Notes: a model not told the origin generated them from the letters alone. Counted from the stretch's first letter, positions 42,985 to 51,115 are shown. The stretch is 64,000 nt of DNA from JACOTV01 sp964579395 (GCA_964579395.1 CAZOFT010000003.1:62001-126000), one strand, 5' to 3'. Program-made: numbers and translations.

Positions 42985-45324
42985 TCAGAGTTTGGCGCGC
43001 TGGGCGATTTCTGCCTCTACTTGCTCTCGCGGTCGACCATATTTTAACCGAGAAAGCTGAACGATTGCTTGCGCAAGTTTTGGATTTGCTCGTGCTTCAA
43101 GCTCAGAGACATCTTTGGTTAAGTCTACAGAAAACGGCGGCACCGGCTCATTGTTCACAATCGTCTTCATGTAGATGTGATACCGCTCGATATTGATGAG
43201 GTCAGATTCGCCGAAAATCGGCTGGAACTCGCGCTGCATATACGACGCATCCGTCACACCCATACGAAACGCCATCATGGTACCAACGTTTCCGAAAATC
43301 GCATTTTTCACTTCCTCATCAATCTGTCCGATGAACTGATTTGCCACCGTAAGTGCGAGCTTATATTTTCGCGCCTCTGACAAAATGGTTGCAAAATCCG
43401 GCGTGGCAAAGTTTTGAAACTCGTCTACATACAAGAAAAAGTCGCGGCGTTGATCAAGCGGAATATCTTGCCGACTCATTGCGGCAACCAGAATCTTCGG
43501 GATCAGTGTCAGGCCCAAAAAGTTTGAGTCTTCTTCGCCGAGCTTTCCTTTGGATAAGTTGATAAGAAGGATCTTTCCCTCATCCATCACCTGACGAAAA
43601 TCAAACGCAGACTTGGATTGTCCGATGATATTACGCATCATTTTATTGGTGACAAATCGACCGAACTTTGACACGATATAATCCAACACTTCTGATTTGT
43701 GAAAGTCTGAGGTTTGCGCAATCTGGTCTGTCCAGTAGCGGCGTACCACCGGATCCTGCACCTTGGGCAGAAGCTCCTGTACGTACTTCTGATCAGTCAA
43801 GACACGTATCATCTCCACAAATGTTGCCCCCTCGTCACACATAATGGTGAGCATCGCGTTTCGCACAGCATGCTCAAATCGCGGACCGATGATACCAGTA
43901 CGCTGCGGATCATAGAGCTTATACATGAGGTTGATGATCGCCGAGGCAATAAAGTGTTTTTGCTCTTCTGTTTTTGCGTCCAGGAGATTCAAGCCCATCG
44001 GGCGCTCCACATCGGCCGGATCAAAATAAATCACATCTTCTGCGCGATTGGGCGGGATAAATTTCATAACATCTTCAATGAGCTCACCATGCGGATCAAT
44101 CACGCACACGCCGTTGCCGGTTGCGATATCCTGGGCGATCATATCCTGCAGCAGGTATGACTTTCCGGTGCCGGTTTTTCCGATTATGTAGCTGTGACGC
44201 ATACGGTCAACCATCTGCATATTCACCGGGCGCCGCTCACCACGATAGTATCCTGAGCCGATTGAGGTGCCGCCACTTGTCGGAACTTCTGAAGGAACCG
44301 GTGCATTTTTTGCCTTGAGCCATTGAATATGTGGAGTTTCCACCATCTTATTGGGAAAGTGAAATATACTTGCCAACTCATCGACAGTCAGCACACTCAT
44401 CGTGCGCCACTGCCAAAACTCAAACGCCGGAAAGAACTTGTAGATAAAGTTCATCATAAATCCACCCTTAAATAAGATCTTGCCGCCGGTCAAACCATTG
44501 GCGCCAGAGAACTGTGAGAATGCATTTTTGAAGTTACGCATATGCATGTCAGCAACTTGCTGCGTCTGCGCACACACGACTAAGCGAATCGATGTGTCAA
44601 ATGCGACTTTGCTGGTTTTCTCATCAATTTTCTCCATCAGGCGGGAATCCATCTTGAATGATGCCTTGTCAGGATTGGACTCATCTTTTTTGGTGCTGGC
44701 CACGTAGCTTTTTCCGGCATCTTTCCACCCGTCTTTTGCCGGGCGGATCAACATCTGCAACATCGCGCCCTCTCCTTCACCCATACGCGACATCGCCGAA
44801 GTGATCGCATTGAGCGAGTCACTCGGGAGGTCTTTATATGTCTTTAAAGGCATATATGCGGCACCTTTTGTGACGAGCGTGCCGTAGGCCACTTTTGCCT
44901 GTTCTGAAAAGATATTCGGCTCATCCACCTTTTTCACGTCAGCATTTGAGTAGTAGCTATAAATCACCTTCTCAACCAAGTCGACAATCGATCCGGGTGC
45001 CGACACATAAAAGCGAATATCGGCTTGTTTCGCCACAATCTCAAAGGCAATCATGTCTGACACATCCATAAATGACCAAAAGCCCGAGGTGCCGATTGAT
45101 GAAAATGAGGCAAACATCTGCTCAGCCACATCAACTTTAATCTCATTGTCCTTGGGCATGCGCACTTCCAAGGTCACCATCTCCAAAGAAAGCTTCTCAC
45201 GTTTTTTGAGTCGCGACACCAATACAACCACATATACAAAGACCGCAGTGAGAATAAGGGAGACTATAAGAGCCACGAGCGCCAAGATAACATTTAAGAG
45301 CGCCTGAAATACAACCACGTCCAT
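42985..45324 (-). CDS. VirD4/TraG-like membrane ATPase
   Basis: The protein has 779 aa from ATG 45324, with TATAAT 8 nt upstream. One N-terminal membrane helix (about 10-36) is followed by a 340-residue domain. The ATPase domain has Walker A GKTGTGKS (about 382-389), VCVIDPHGEL, and Walker B-like LFLYVDEFQNFA. It resembles type IV secretion coupling proteins and the DUF87-like ATPases common in Patescibacteria. No relaxase or other conjugation gene is seen, so DNA export or uptake is uncertain. Confidence 0.88.
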   Translation of the reverse strand: MDVVVFQALLNVILALVALIVSLILTAVFVYVVVLVSRLKKREKLSLEMVTLEVRMPKDNEIKVDVAEQMFASFSSIGTSGFWSFMDVSDMIAFEIVAKQADIRFYVSAPGSIVDLVEKVIYSYYSNADVKKVDEPNIFSEQAKVAYGTLVTKGAAYMPLKTYKDLPSDSLNAITSAMSRMGEGEGAMLQMLIRPAKDGWKDAGKSYVASTKKDESNPDKASFKMDSRLMEKIDEKTSKVAFDTSIRLVVCAQTQQVADMHMRNFKNAFSQFSGANGLTGGKILFKGGFMMNFIYKFFPAFEFWQWRTMSVLTVDELASIFHFPNKMVETPHIQWLKAKNAPVPSEVPTSGGTSIGSGYYRGERRPVNMQMVDRMRHSYIIGKTGTGKSYLLQDMIAQDIATGNGVCVIDPHGELIEDVMKFIPPNRAEDVIYFDPADVERPMGLNLLDAKTEEQKHFIASAIINLMYKLYDPQRTGIIGPRFEHAVRNAMLTIMCDEGATFVEMIRVLTDQKYVQELLPKVQDPVVRRYWTDQIAQTSDFHKSEVLDYIVSKFGRFVTNKMMRNIIGQSKSAFDFRQVMDEGKILLINLSKGKLGEEDSNFLGLTLIPKILVAAMSRQDIPLDQRRDFFLYVDEFQNFATPDFATILSEARKYKLALTVANQFIGQIDEEVKNAIFGNVGTMMAFRMGVTDASYMQREFQPIFGESDLINIERYHIYMKTIVNNEPVPPFSVDLTKDVSELEARANPKLAQAIVQLSRLKYGRPREQVEAEIAQRAKL

Positions 45325-45367
45325 ATACAATCATTATATAATGTGACCAGAGGAAGGTACACCGCCA

Positions 45368-45850
45368 ATGTCAAAATCACCACTCATCATACCGGTAGTC
45401 GTGCCCGAGCGGGTTCGTCGCATCATGCGCCCACGCGGTCTTTTTATCATTGCGGGACTTATCGGCATTTTAGGGCTTGCACTTGCGAACTTTTATGCTT
45501 CACTCGGCGTTCCGCATCTCTATGTTCGGCACGTAGAAAATGAGCGAGAGACAATCGGTACCTACCTCGCTGCAATTCGCTCACTCCCTGAGTTTCAACC
45601 CAGCTACACCCATGCAGTAAATACATACGGACTGCGTATCAGAAATGAATTATTTACAGCCGATAATATTCGAAATGCAAAGATTATAAAACTTGAACAG
45701 GAATTGACATATAACCCGAATAATCGGGATATTTTAATTGCTTTATCAATACTATATCAGGCTAATCGAGAGGAAGAAAAAAGCCGAGAGTATTTGGATG
45801 CTGCGCAGCGTATAGACCCTATGGCACGCGTCCCCGACTCACGTCCCTAG
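45368..45850 (+). CDS. Single-span protein with C-terminal helical repeat
   Basis: The protein has 160 aa. A membrane helix (about 25-45, GLFIIAGLIGILGLALANFY) is followed by a helical region. The last 50 residues (NNRDILIALSILYQANREEEKSREYL in part) resemble a single TPR-like unit. GAGGAAGG about 11 nt upstream may serve as a ribosome site. It is transcribed divergently from the VirD4-like gene. Confidence 0.72.
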   Translation: MSKSPLIIPVVVPERVRRIMRPRGLFIIAGLIGILGLALANFYASLGVPHLYVRHVENERETIGTYLAAIRSLPEFQPSYTHAVNTYGLRIRNELFTADNIRNAKIIKLEQELTYNPNNRDILIALSILYQANREEEKSREYLDAAQRIDPMARVPDSRP

Positions 45851-45885
45851 CCTCACAAATACCAGATTTGCTACAATGACTGCAT

Positions 45886-46251
45886 ATGCATAAGTCACTT
45901 GCCATCTACATCGTTCTCACGCTCTTCACGACCCTGATTGTGGGTGTAACTGCCGGATTTGCCGGCTATCATATGGGGCTTCAGAAGGGACAAAACATGG
46001 AAGCTGTCCCTCCAAGTGAGCAAGAGCCCGCATCTACCGCGTGTCCTGACGATGTGAGCATCTGTCCGGATGGTACCCAAGTCGGACGGGTCGGGCCTGC
46101 ATGTGATTTTGCCGCATGTCCAAGCCCTGAACCAGTTCCCACTACCACCTCACCCGAAGGAGTTTTTTGTACTCAAGAAGCACAACAATGCCCTGACGGA
46201 AGCTGGGTCGGCAGAACAGGACCAAATTGTGAATTTGCTCCCTGTCCGTGA
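45886..46251 (+). CDS. Membrane-anchored protein with two CPDGxxVGRxGPxC repeats
   Basis: The protein has 121 aa. An N-terminal membrane helix (about 5-27) is followed by two extracytoplasmic repeats of about 35 residues: CPDGTQVGRVGPACDFAACP and CPDGSWVGRTGPNCEFAPCP. Each has four cysteines and should form disulfides. I have seen this repeat in many Patescibacteria proteins; its function is not known to me. TACAAT lies 8 nt before the ATG. Confidence 0.8.
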   Translation: MHKSLAIYIVLTLFTTLIVGVTAGFAGYHMGLQKGQNMEAVPPSEQEPASTACPDDVSICPDGTQVGRVGPACDFAACPSPEPVPTTTSPEGVFCTQEAQQCPDGSWVGRTGPNCEFAPCP

Positions 46252-46264
46252 TACCATAAGATAT

Positions 46265-46555
46265 ATGAATCTCTTTGTTCAATCACTCACGCCTAACCAC
46301 ATCACTTCATTTGCCGACCATCCATTCTTTCCCCTTCTGATCATTTTTGACCTCGCACTTCGCGGATATGCACTCTACAAGGCCGCCAAAAACAACCAGC
46401 CTGTATGGTTTGTGGCGCTGCTACTCGTCAATAGTGTCGGTATTCTACCCATCATCTACCTGTTGTTTTTCGCTCCCAAACAAGAAGGTGCATCATCCCC
46501 AAAGCCCAAAGCCACACCTGCCAAAAAACCCTCCCGTTCGACAAAGAAAAAATAA
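46265..46555 (+). CDS. DUF5652-like small membrane protein
   Basis: The protein has 96 aa from ATG 46265, 14 nt after the preceding gene. Two membrane helices (about 20-38 and 47-67) surround YALYKAAKNNQPVWFVALLL; NSVGILPIIYLLFF follows, matching the DUF5652 family common in candidate-phylum bacteria. The C-terminus is Lys/Pro-rich and basic. Function unknown. Confidence 0.82.
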   Translation: MNLFVQSLTPNHITSFADHPFFPLLIIFDLALRGYALYKAAKNNQPVWFVALLLVNSVGILPIIYLLFFAPKQEGASSPKPKATPAKKPSRSTKKK

Positions 46556-46573
46556 TCAGTTAAGATAGCTTAT

Positions 46574-46840
46574 ATGGACGTACAAACAATACTCAGCACG
46601 ATCGGCATCGTTGCTCTTATCGCAAATGCAGTAATTTTACTGGCGGTATTTATCGCAATTTTGGTCTTTTACAATTTTCTGAAAAAGACCAAACGGGATG
46701 CTGAAGCAGCAGTTGAAATGGGTCAACGCATCATGCGAAGCACCTCACGCAATCTCAGCATTGCCGCCATAGTCGGCCGAGTCGTACAGGCTATTGGCAC
46801 TAAAAAATCTTCTCCTAAACCGGTTGAAGATGTGTCCTAA
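46574..46840 (+). CDS. Small single-span membrane protein
   Basis: The protein has 88 aa. A long hydrophobic helix (about 8-36) is followed by a basic amphipathic stretch. TAAGAT lies 7 nt before the ATG. No known family. It ends 3 nt before the stop of the convergent NUDIX-like gene. Confidence 0.7.
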   Translation: MDVQTILSTIGIVALIANAVILLAVFIAILVFYNFLKKTKRDAEAAVEMGQRIMRSTSRNLSIAAIVGRVVQAIGTKKSSPKPVEDVS

Positions 46841-46843
46841 ACA

Positions 46844-47296
46844 CTATTTCCACGGACGCTGATTCGCAAACAACCCGACACACCGGGCCTGTTCAAACCC
46901 CATCTCCAGACCGTATTCTTTTTTATGCACCATGCGCGCTCCACTTGCGTGCTCTGCTCCCCATGTGTCAATATCTGGGCGCGTGCGATTGGTGATGTCG
47001 GCAGTATAAATGATCTGCAGTGCCCGAACATCCAAGCCGTCCTGACGATACAAAAGCGGTTCCATGGTAACAATGCGTGATTCTCCGATAGCGATATCTG
47101 CATGGCTTCTGGCCATATCCTGCAAGATGTGTTGAGGCTTTAAATCATCAGTGACAAGCTGTGTAGGGAATGTCCACATGCCTTTGTACGGTGCTCTGGT
47201 GCGGCGAATAAGCAGCATATAGGGACCAATTGTGAAAATGCCAGCCACGTATACAAGCGGTCGTGCGTGCGTGCCGAAAATATTGGTCTGTCTCAT
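46844..47296 (-). CDS. Degenerate NUDIX-fold protein
   Basis: The protein has 150 aa. VYVAGIFTIGPYMLLIRRT and GMWTFPTQLV follow the NUDIX fold, but the catalytic box (GX5EX7REUXEEXGU) is missing: the equivalent region TDDLKPQHILQDMARSHADI has no REUXEE. It is therefore probably not a hydrolase and may bind a nucleotide or act as a regulator. It is divergent from the gene at 47430, with the operator-like repeat at 47334-47361 between them. TATAAC lies 10 nt before the ATG. Confidence 0.72.
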   Translation of the reverse strand: MRQTNIFGTHARPLVYVAGIFTIGPYMLLIRRTRAPYKGMWTFPTQLVTDDLKPQHILQDMARSHADIAIGESRIVTMEPLLYRQDGLDVRALQIIYTADITNRTRPDIDTWGAEHASGARMVHKKEYGLEMGFEQARCVGLFANQRPWK

Positions 47297-47333
47297 ACTT
47301 CTTTATGTTATAGTCCACTTCAAAATGAATTGC

Positions 47334-47361
47334 CATGACAGATATGTCATGATTCGTGACA
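47334..47361. promoter_or_regulatory. Operator-like inverted repeat related to the 6.76 and 11.13 kb sites
   Basis: CATGACA-GATA-TGTCATG (47334-47351) and, overlapping it, TGTCATGATTCGTGACA (47345-47361), which differs by one base from a perfect 8-bp palindrome. The second part matches the first palindrome of the 6754-6772 site with two changes (TGTCATGAATCATGACA there). It lies between divergent genes. Confidence 0.6.
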
Positions 47362-47429
47362 CTTGTACTCTGAGGCCGTCACAACAACCTATAGTTTCTT
47401 TTTGCAACAAAAAATTGTATAATATACCC

Positions 47430-47933
47430 ATGCCAATTGAAGTCCCCCAGGGACAATCACATAAAGATATTTGGGAGCGTGAGGCACAGTTTATGCGCAC
47501 TAAAGAATATGCGCAGGCACGCGATGCTCTCGCTCCTTTGTATCATGACGTGGCCACCAACCACCTGACACTTCCGTGGCAGCTGCTGAGCTATGTAAAC
47601 GCTGAGGGATTTGCGCTGCGTCTTCGCTGGAGCGAGCACGAACTTCCCGATCCGACTATCGAAACCGATCACGCCGGAGAACTGCCTCCGCATTCGTATC
47701 TTGAGGTAAACAGCAACTACGGCGTAGATTTGCTGCAATTTTTGCGCCGTAAACCAAATGGTGAGATGTATGTGCAACAACTGTCGCCGGGAGCGATTCA
47801 CCCCAACATGAAACGAATTCAAAAAGCACTTGTGAAAGATCTACAGACTCCCTACACCTCAACTGAGGCAACTCCTCCCGGATGGGTCACCAATGAAGCT
47901 ATGACTCTCTGGATTCCGGAGCAAACTACTTAA
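47430..47933 (+). CDS. Hypothetical protein, 167 aa
   Basis: A 167-aa soluble protein starting MPIEVPQGQSHKDIW, with TATAAT 6 nt before the ATG. It is rich in charged and aromatic residues (RLRWSEHELPDP, NSNYGVDLLQFLRRK) without Cys motifs. I do not recognise a family. The operator-like repeat about 70 nt upstream suggests that it is regulated together with the HTH genes at 6.8-11 kb. Confidence 0.65.
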   Translation: MPIEVPQGQSHKDIWEREAQFMRTKEYAQARDALAPLYHDVATNHLTLPWQLLSYVNAEGFALRLRWSEHELPDPTIETDHAGELPPHSYLEVNSNYGVDLLQFLRRKPNGEMYVQQLSPGAIHPNMKRIQKALVKDLQTPYTSTEATPPGWVTNEAMTLWIPEQTT

Positions 47934-47983
47934 AAGCCTCCCGCAAGCAAACAGCAAGGTTGCTGTCGTATACTACCTTGTAT

Positions 47984-48547
47984 ATGAGTTGGACCACAAA
48001 GAAAAGCCGCATCGCCTATCAGACACCGCACGTGACCATTCGCGAAGACGAAGTGCTTCGCCCCGACGGCACCCCCACTATCTATTCTGTGCTGGAAGCC
48101 AAGCCCGGCGCGTATCTGATCGGTATCGACGCGTCTCAAGACCCTTTGAAAATCTGCCTGATCAAACAGCACCGCTACACCACCGATCGCGAACGCTGGG
48201 AGCTGCCCGGCGGCGGCATTGAAGATGATGAACAGGCCACCGAAACAGTGGTGCGAGAAGGCGTGGAAGAAGCATGTATCAGAGCGCTCGACCCGATTCT
48301 CCTTCCCGGTGAGACTCAGTCTATGAACGGCACATCCACCCACCGCGACTATTATTTTCTGGCAACTGAGCTGGAGATTCTGCCGTTTACTCCGTCACCT
48401 GATGAAGGCATCACCGAGCGCGGATTTTTCACGGTAGATGAGATTTTGCAGCTACTTACACAAGACGAACTGTCTGATGCGTTGTCGATAACAGGGATAT
48501 TCCGCGCGTTTGCTCACCTGGGGTTTATCGGTTCAAAAGAGCGATAG
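47984..48547 (+). CDS. NUDIX hydrolase (ADP-ribose pyrophosphatase-like)
   Basis: The protein has 187 aa from ATG 47984; TATACT lies 9 nt upstream. The NUDIX box GGIEDDEQATETVVREGVEE is intact, and WELPGGG precedes it. The N-terminal beta-rich extension and the position of the box resemble ADP-ribose pyrophosphatases. The end overlaps the convergent TspO gene by 23 nt. Confidence 0.92.
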   Translation: MSWTTKKSRIAYQTPHVTIREDEVLRPDGTPTIYSVLEAKPGAYLIGIDASQDPLKICLIKQHRYTTDRERWELPGGGIEDDEQATETVVREGVEEACIRALDPILLPGETQSMNGTSTHRDYYFLATELEILPFTPSPDEGITERGFFTVDEILQLLTQDELSDALSITGIFRAFAHLGFIGSKER

Positions 48548-48998
48548 ATATATTCAGATACGACGCAAAGCTAACCCACAGTATGTAGGGCACGAGCAAA
48601 TATGACGCCAGACGCGATGATGCATAAAAGCGAAAGATACAGGCCATGATCAGAAGCCATAGCAGCACAATTTCAAAAAACGCGGCCATTGGCTGACGAA
48701 AGCCGAAAAACAACAATGTCCAGAGGAAATTAAACCCGAGCTGCGCAAGAAACAGCCACAGGTACTCACCACGCACTTTTGCTGACTTGGTGCGACTGAG
48801 CACCAGCCAGATCGAGATTCCCATCAGGGCGTAGAGCGTGGTCCATACCGGCCCGAATACCCAGTTGGGCGGATTCAATGCAGGCTTTTCAAGTGCCGCA
48901 TACCAGGTGGGAATTGATTGCACGGTAAAGACGCTTGATGACCAACCGACTGCTTCGCAGCCGATGATCCAGGCAATGAGTGACTTGTATCCCTTCAT
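48525..48998 (-). CDS. tspO: TspO/MBR family protein
   Basis: The protein has 157 aa from ATG 48998 with TACTAT 6 nt upstream. Five membrane helices and the family signature are visible: WYAALEKPALNPPNWVFGPVWTTLY, which I split here as WYAALEKPALNPP then NWVFGPVWTTLY, and later LGFNFLWTLLFF. Known family role: binding of porphyrins and sterol-like ligands; in bacteria it is tied to tetrapyrrole and stress responses. A link to the cobalamin theme of this window is possible but unproven. Confidence 0.94.
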   Translation of the reverse strand: MKGYKSLIAWIIGCEAVGWSSSVFTVQSIPTWYAALEKPALNPPNWVFGPVWTTLYALMGISIWLVLSRTKSAKVRGEYLWLFLAQLGFNFLWTLLFFGFRQPMAAFFEIVLLWLLIMACIFRFYASSRLASYLLVPYILWVSFASYLNISIALLNR

Positions 48999-49051
48999 AC
49001 ATTCATAGTAGCGCATGTGAGTTGCAGAGAAAAGGGGTATACTGGGGGTGT

Positions 49052-49624
49052 ATGCAGACCATTCTGAAGCGACACAAAAAATGGACACAACTCGCCGTAT
49101 GGATCATTATTCTGGTTGGTGTCGTCGTGGGACTTTCCCTCACCCGCCCGGCCGATACTCCGCTTCCCCTAAAACCCGATTTGATGCAGCAGGAAGCCCC
49201 GACCGACAATATCATCAGCGGCTCATTTGAAAAAAATAAACTCAAATCAGATGAAGAATGGAAACAGATACTGACACCGGAGCAATATAACATAATGCGT
49301 GAAGCAGGTACCGAGCGTCCGGGCACCGGTACACTACTTGAGGAAAAGCGATCCGGCACGTATTACAGTGTGGGCTGCGATGAGCCCTTATTTAGTAGCG
49401 ACACAAAGTATGAATCAGGTACCGGCTGGCCGAGCTTTTATGCGCCCATTGATGAGAAGAATCTGGTGCTTCGTACTGACTATGATCTGGGAATCCCGCG
49501 CACCGAAGTACTGGATCGCTGCGGCAACCACCTCGGACACGTGTTCGACGACGGCCCCGAACCGACAGGCAAGAGATATTGTATGAACAGCGCAGCCCTC
49601 CGCTTCGTCCCCGACGAAAAATAA
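49052..49624 (+). CDS. msrB: Membrane-anchored methionine sulfoxide reductase B
   Basis: The protein has 190 aa from ATG 49052, with TATACT 8 nt upstream. A membrane helix (about 13-30) anchors the domain outside the cytoplasm. The MsrB domain has SGTGWPSFYAPI, GHVFDDGP and catalytic C177 in RYCMNS. The two structural CxxC pairs of many MsrB proteins are reduced to single Cys residues (C109, C157), so it probably lacks zinc. It repairs oxidised methionine in envelope proteins. Confidence 0.94.
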   Translation: MQTILKRHKKWTQLAVWIIILVGVVVGLSLTRPADTPLPLKPDLMQQEAPTDNIISGSFEKNKLKSDEEWKQILTPEQYNIMREAGTERPGTGTLLEEKRSGTYYSVGCDEPLFSSDTKYESGTGWPSFYAPIDEKNLVLRTDYDLGIPRTEVLDRCGNHLGHVFDDGPEPTGKRYCMNSAALRFVPDEK

Positions 49625-49635
49625 CCCCTTGCACA

Positions 49636-49664
49636 TTGAGATTTGAGCTCAAAAATGGTATAAT
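49636..49664 (+). promoter_or_regulatory. Promoter of the tmRNA gene
   Basis: TTGAGA (49636-49641), a 17-nt spacer and TATAAT (49659-49664) form a consensus-like promoter. Transcription should start near 49671, about 38 nt before the mature 5' end, leaving a leader for RNase P to remove. Confidence 0.82.
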
Positions 49665-49708
49665 GCGCTATGGCAAAAAGCCGTAGCTGATATGCGACTT
49701 TTTCCCAT

Positions 49709-50119
49709 GGGGATGCCGGGTCTTGACGAGATTGCACCTTTACATGACGGCTAGGACGCACTCATGCGTTACATGAAAAACAATATCTGCAAATTCATTC
49801 GAAGATGCAGTTGCTGAGCTGAAGGCTTTCGCTCGCGAGTCTCTCGCAGGTGGTCGCCAGGCATACGCTTTTGCGTAAGCTGTAACCCAGCAACACTTGA
49901 CGTACTTTCAGTCCGGTTTCTACACGTCAGGTACAACCAACCGGGCACAGATATAGAAGGATTCTCGATGGCCTTTTGTGTCTTAATTTCATCGGCGTCT
50001 GCACATGGTCTGTATGTCACCCAGTGCAGCACGAGCCAAAGACATCCTATTTCTAGCTATAACGTCTGTAATATGCCGTGCTTTTTCAGACGGGGGTTCA
50101 ACTCCCCCCATCTCCACCA
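49709..50119 (+). ncRNA. ssrA: tmRNA
   Basis: The 5' end GGGGATG pairs with CATCTCC near the 3' end (one G-T pair), and the T-arm GGGGG-TTCAACT-CCCCC is followed by an encoded CCA, so the tRNA-like domain is complete. The length of 411 nt is normal for a one-piece tmRNA. The tag frame opens with GCA at 49789 and ends at TAA 49876-49878. SmpB, its protein partner, is encoded 1.7 kb downstream on the other strand. Confidence 0.95.
49789..49878 (+). other. tmRNA tag reading frame, 29 residues
   Basis: Starting from the resume codon GCA (Ala), the frame encodes 29 residues beginning ANSFEDAVAE and ending GGRQAYAFA before TAA. Many bacterial tags have about 10-15 residues and end in ALAA. The Ala-Asn start is standard and supports the frame. 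The AYAFA end is still a small hydrophobic degron of the kind read by ClpXP-type proteases. Confidence 0.82.
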
Positions 50120-50169
50120 CACAGCTTTGTTTGTGTGAAAAACTTAGGAGCAAACAGTGAAGATATTTT

Positions 50170-50661
50170 CTAATTCTTTAGATGCGTCTGGGTAATAGCC
50201 ACAATACAGAAATAGTTTCGATATGTATAAAAGAAAATTCTTCCAGTCTCAGCAAATTCCATTTCTTTAATTGACACATCTTCTGGGAGATTTGCATACA
50301 GTCTTCCATATTCACCATCTCTCTCAACATTGTCTCTGTATAAATTTGCCTGCGCAATTGTTATTGGTGAATATTTTGTGATTTGAGCAAGCTTATGCAT
50401 GAGTGCTTTAACCTTTGTTTTTTGAGTCATTTTATGCACTTCACAACAATTGTTTTTGTACTCACTAAAAATAAGTCTGAAATTTGCTGCGCTCACATGT
50501 TCTGTTAGAAGCTCATCGATATTTTGATTTATGGCTGCATTTGCTGGCACGATACCATTGTCTTGATGGGATGCTGTAGTTGCCTCCATACGTTCTTTCA
50601 ATCCATACTCTTGCCGAAGTGCTTTACGTGCTTGATTTCGCTTCCTTTTGTCTTTTGCCAT
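50170..50661 (-). CDS. Candidate toxin of a Panacea toxin-antitoxin pair
   Basis: The protein has 163 aa. The N-terminus is very basic (MAKDKRKRNQARKALRQ). The C-terminal 100 residues end in beta strands with aromatics (GRIFFYTYRNYFCIVAITQTH), a pattern reminiscent of RelE/ParE-like toxins, but I cannot assign it firmly. It overlaps the 3' end of the Panacea-domain gene by 38 nt on the same strand; an internal Met at 50586 would avoid the overlap. AT-rich context. Its position next to a Panacea protein suggests that it is the toxin. Confidence 0.65.
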   Translation of the reverse strand: MAKDKRKRNQARKALRQEYGLKERMEATTASHQDNGIVPANAAINQNIDELLTEHVSAANFRLIFSEYKNNCCEVHKMTQKTKVKALMHKLAQITKYSPITIAQANLYRDNVERDGEYGRLYANLPEDVSIKEMEFAETGRIFFYTYRNYFCIVAITQTHLKN

Positions 50662-51115
50662 AAAAAATTTGCATCAATCTTGGTGAAATCTCGTTGCTTG
50701 AACTTTCATATTTCTCAACATCTCTTCGAGCTTCTTGCCATGGGCTTTCAGCATGAGTCAGCATTTCCAAGTAGTTTGCGTCATATTTGCCATAAACATC
50801 CCAAACGGCATCCAACAGCTCTGTTTCTTCCTGAGTAAGAGTTTTGAATTCGTTTTCATCAATTTGAGCTAATATATCGCTGTATCCAAATTGGCGGTAC
50901 TTCAAATACACTTTCTTTATTGCTGGGCCATGAACCCAAGCTTCGATTTTGTCGTCAAACAATTTCTTCTTGTAATTTACAAGGCTCCATGCTTGAGAAT
51001 AATATAGTAGCTTTTGTAGCTTCTTATTTGATAGCCCTTTTTTATCCCTATTATTTTTTGCTATGAAGTAATCTGCAACGATAAACACCTTATCATCGCT
51101 CTTGTTGATGCTCAT
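50624..51115 (-). CDS. Panacea-domain (DUF4065) protein, likely antitoxin
   Basis: The protein has 163 aa from ATG 51115. LSNKKLQKLLYYSQAWSLV, WVHGPAIKKVYLKYRQFG and ESPWQEAR are the family blocks of DUF4065 (SocA/GepA-like). Known: this domain serves as an antitoxin that neutralises many unrelated toxins encoded next to it. The overlapping downstream gene is therefore the likely partner. The surrounding 1.6 kb is clearly AT-richer than the flanks, consistent with transfer. Confidence 0.9.
   Translation of the reverse strand: MSINKSDDKVFIVADYFIAKNNRDKKGLSNKKLQKLLYYSQAWSLVNYKKKLFDDKIEAWVHGPAIKKVYLKYRQFGYSDILAQIDENEFKTLTQEETELLDAVWDVYGKYDANYLEMLTHAESPWQEARRDVEKYESSSNEISPRLMQIFYGKRQKEAKSST

Noticed and set aside
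42985..45324. Conjugative transfer system around the VirD4-like ATPase
   Set aside because: No relaxase, VirB-type channel or origin of transfer is visible nearby, and such ATPases are common alone in these genomes.
50106..50150. Hairpin CACACA/TGTGTG after the tmRNA as terminator
   Set aside because: The stem is short and is followed by A residues rather than a T-run on the plus strand, so it is not convincing.
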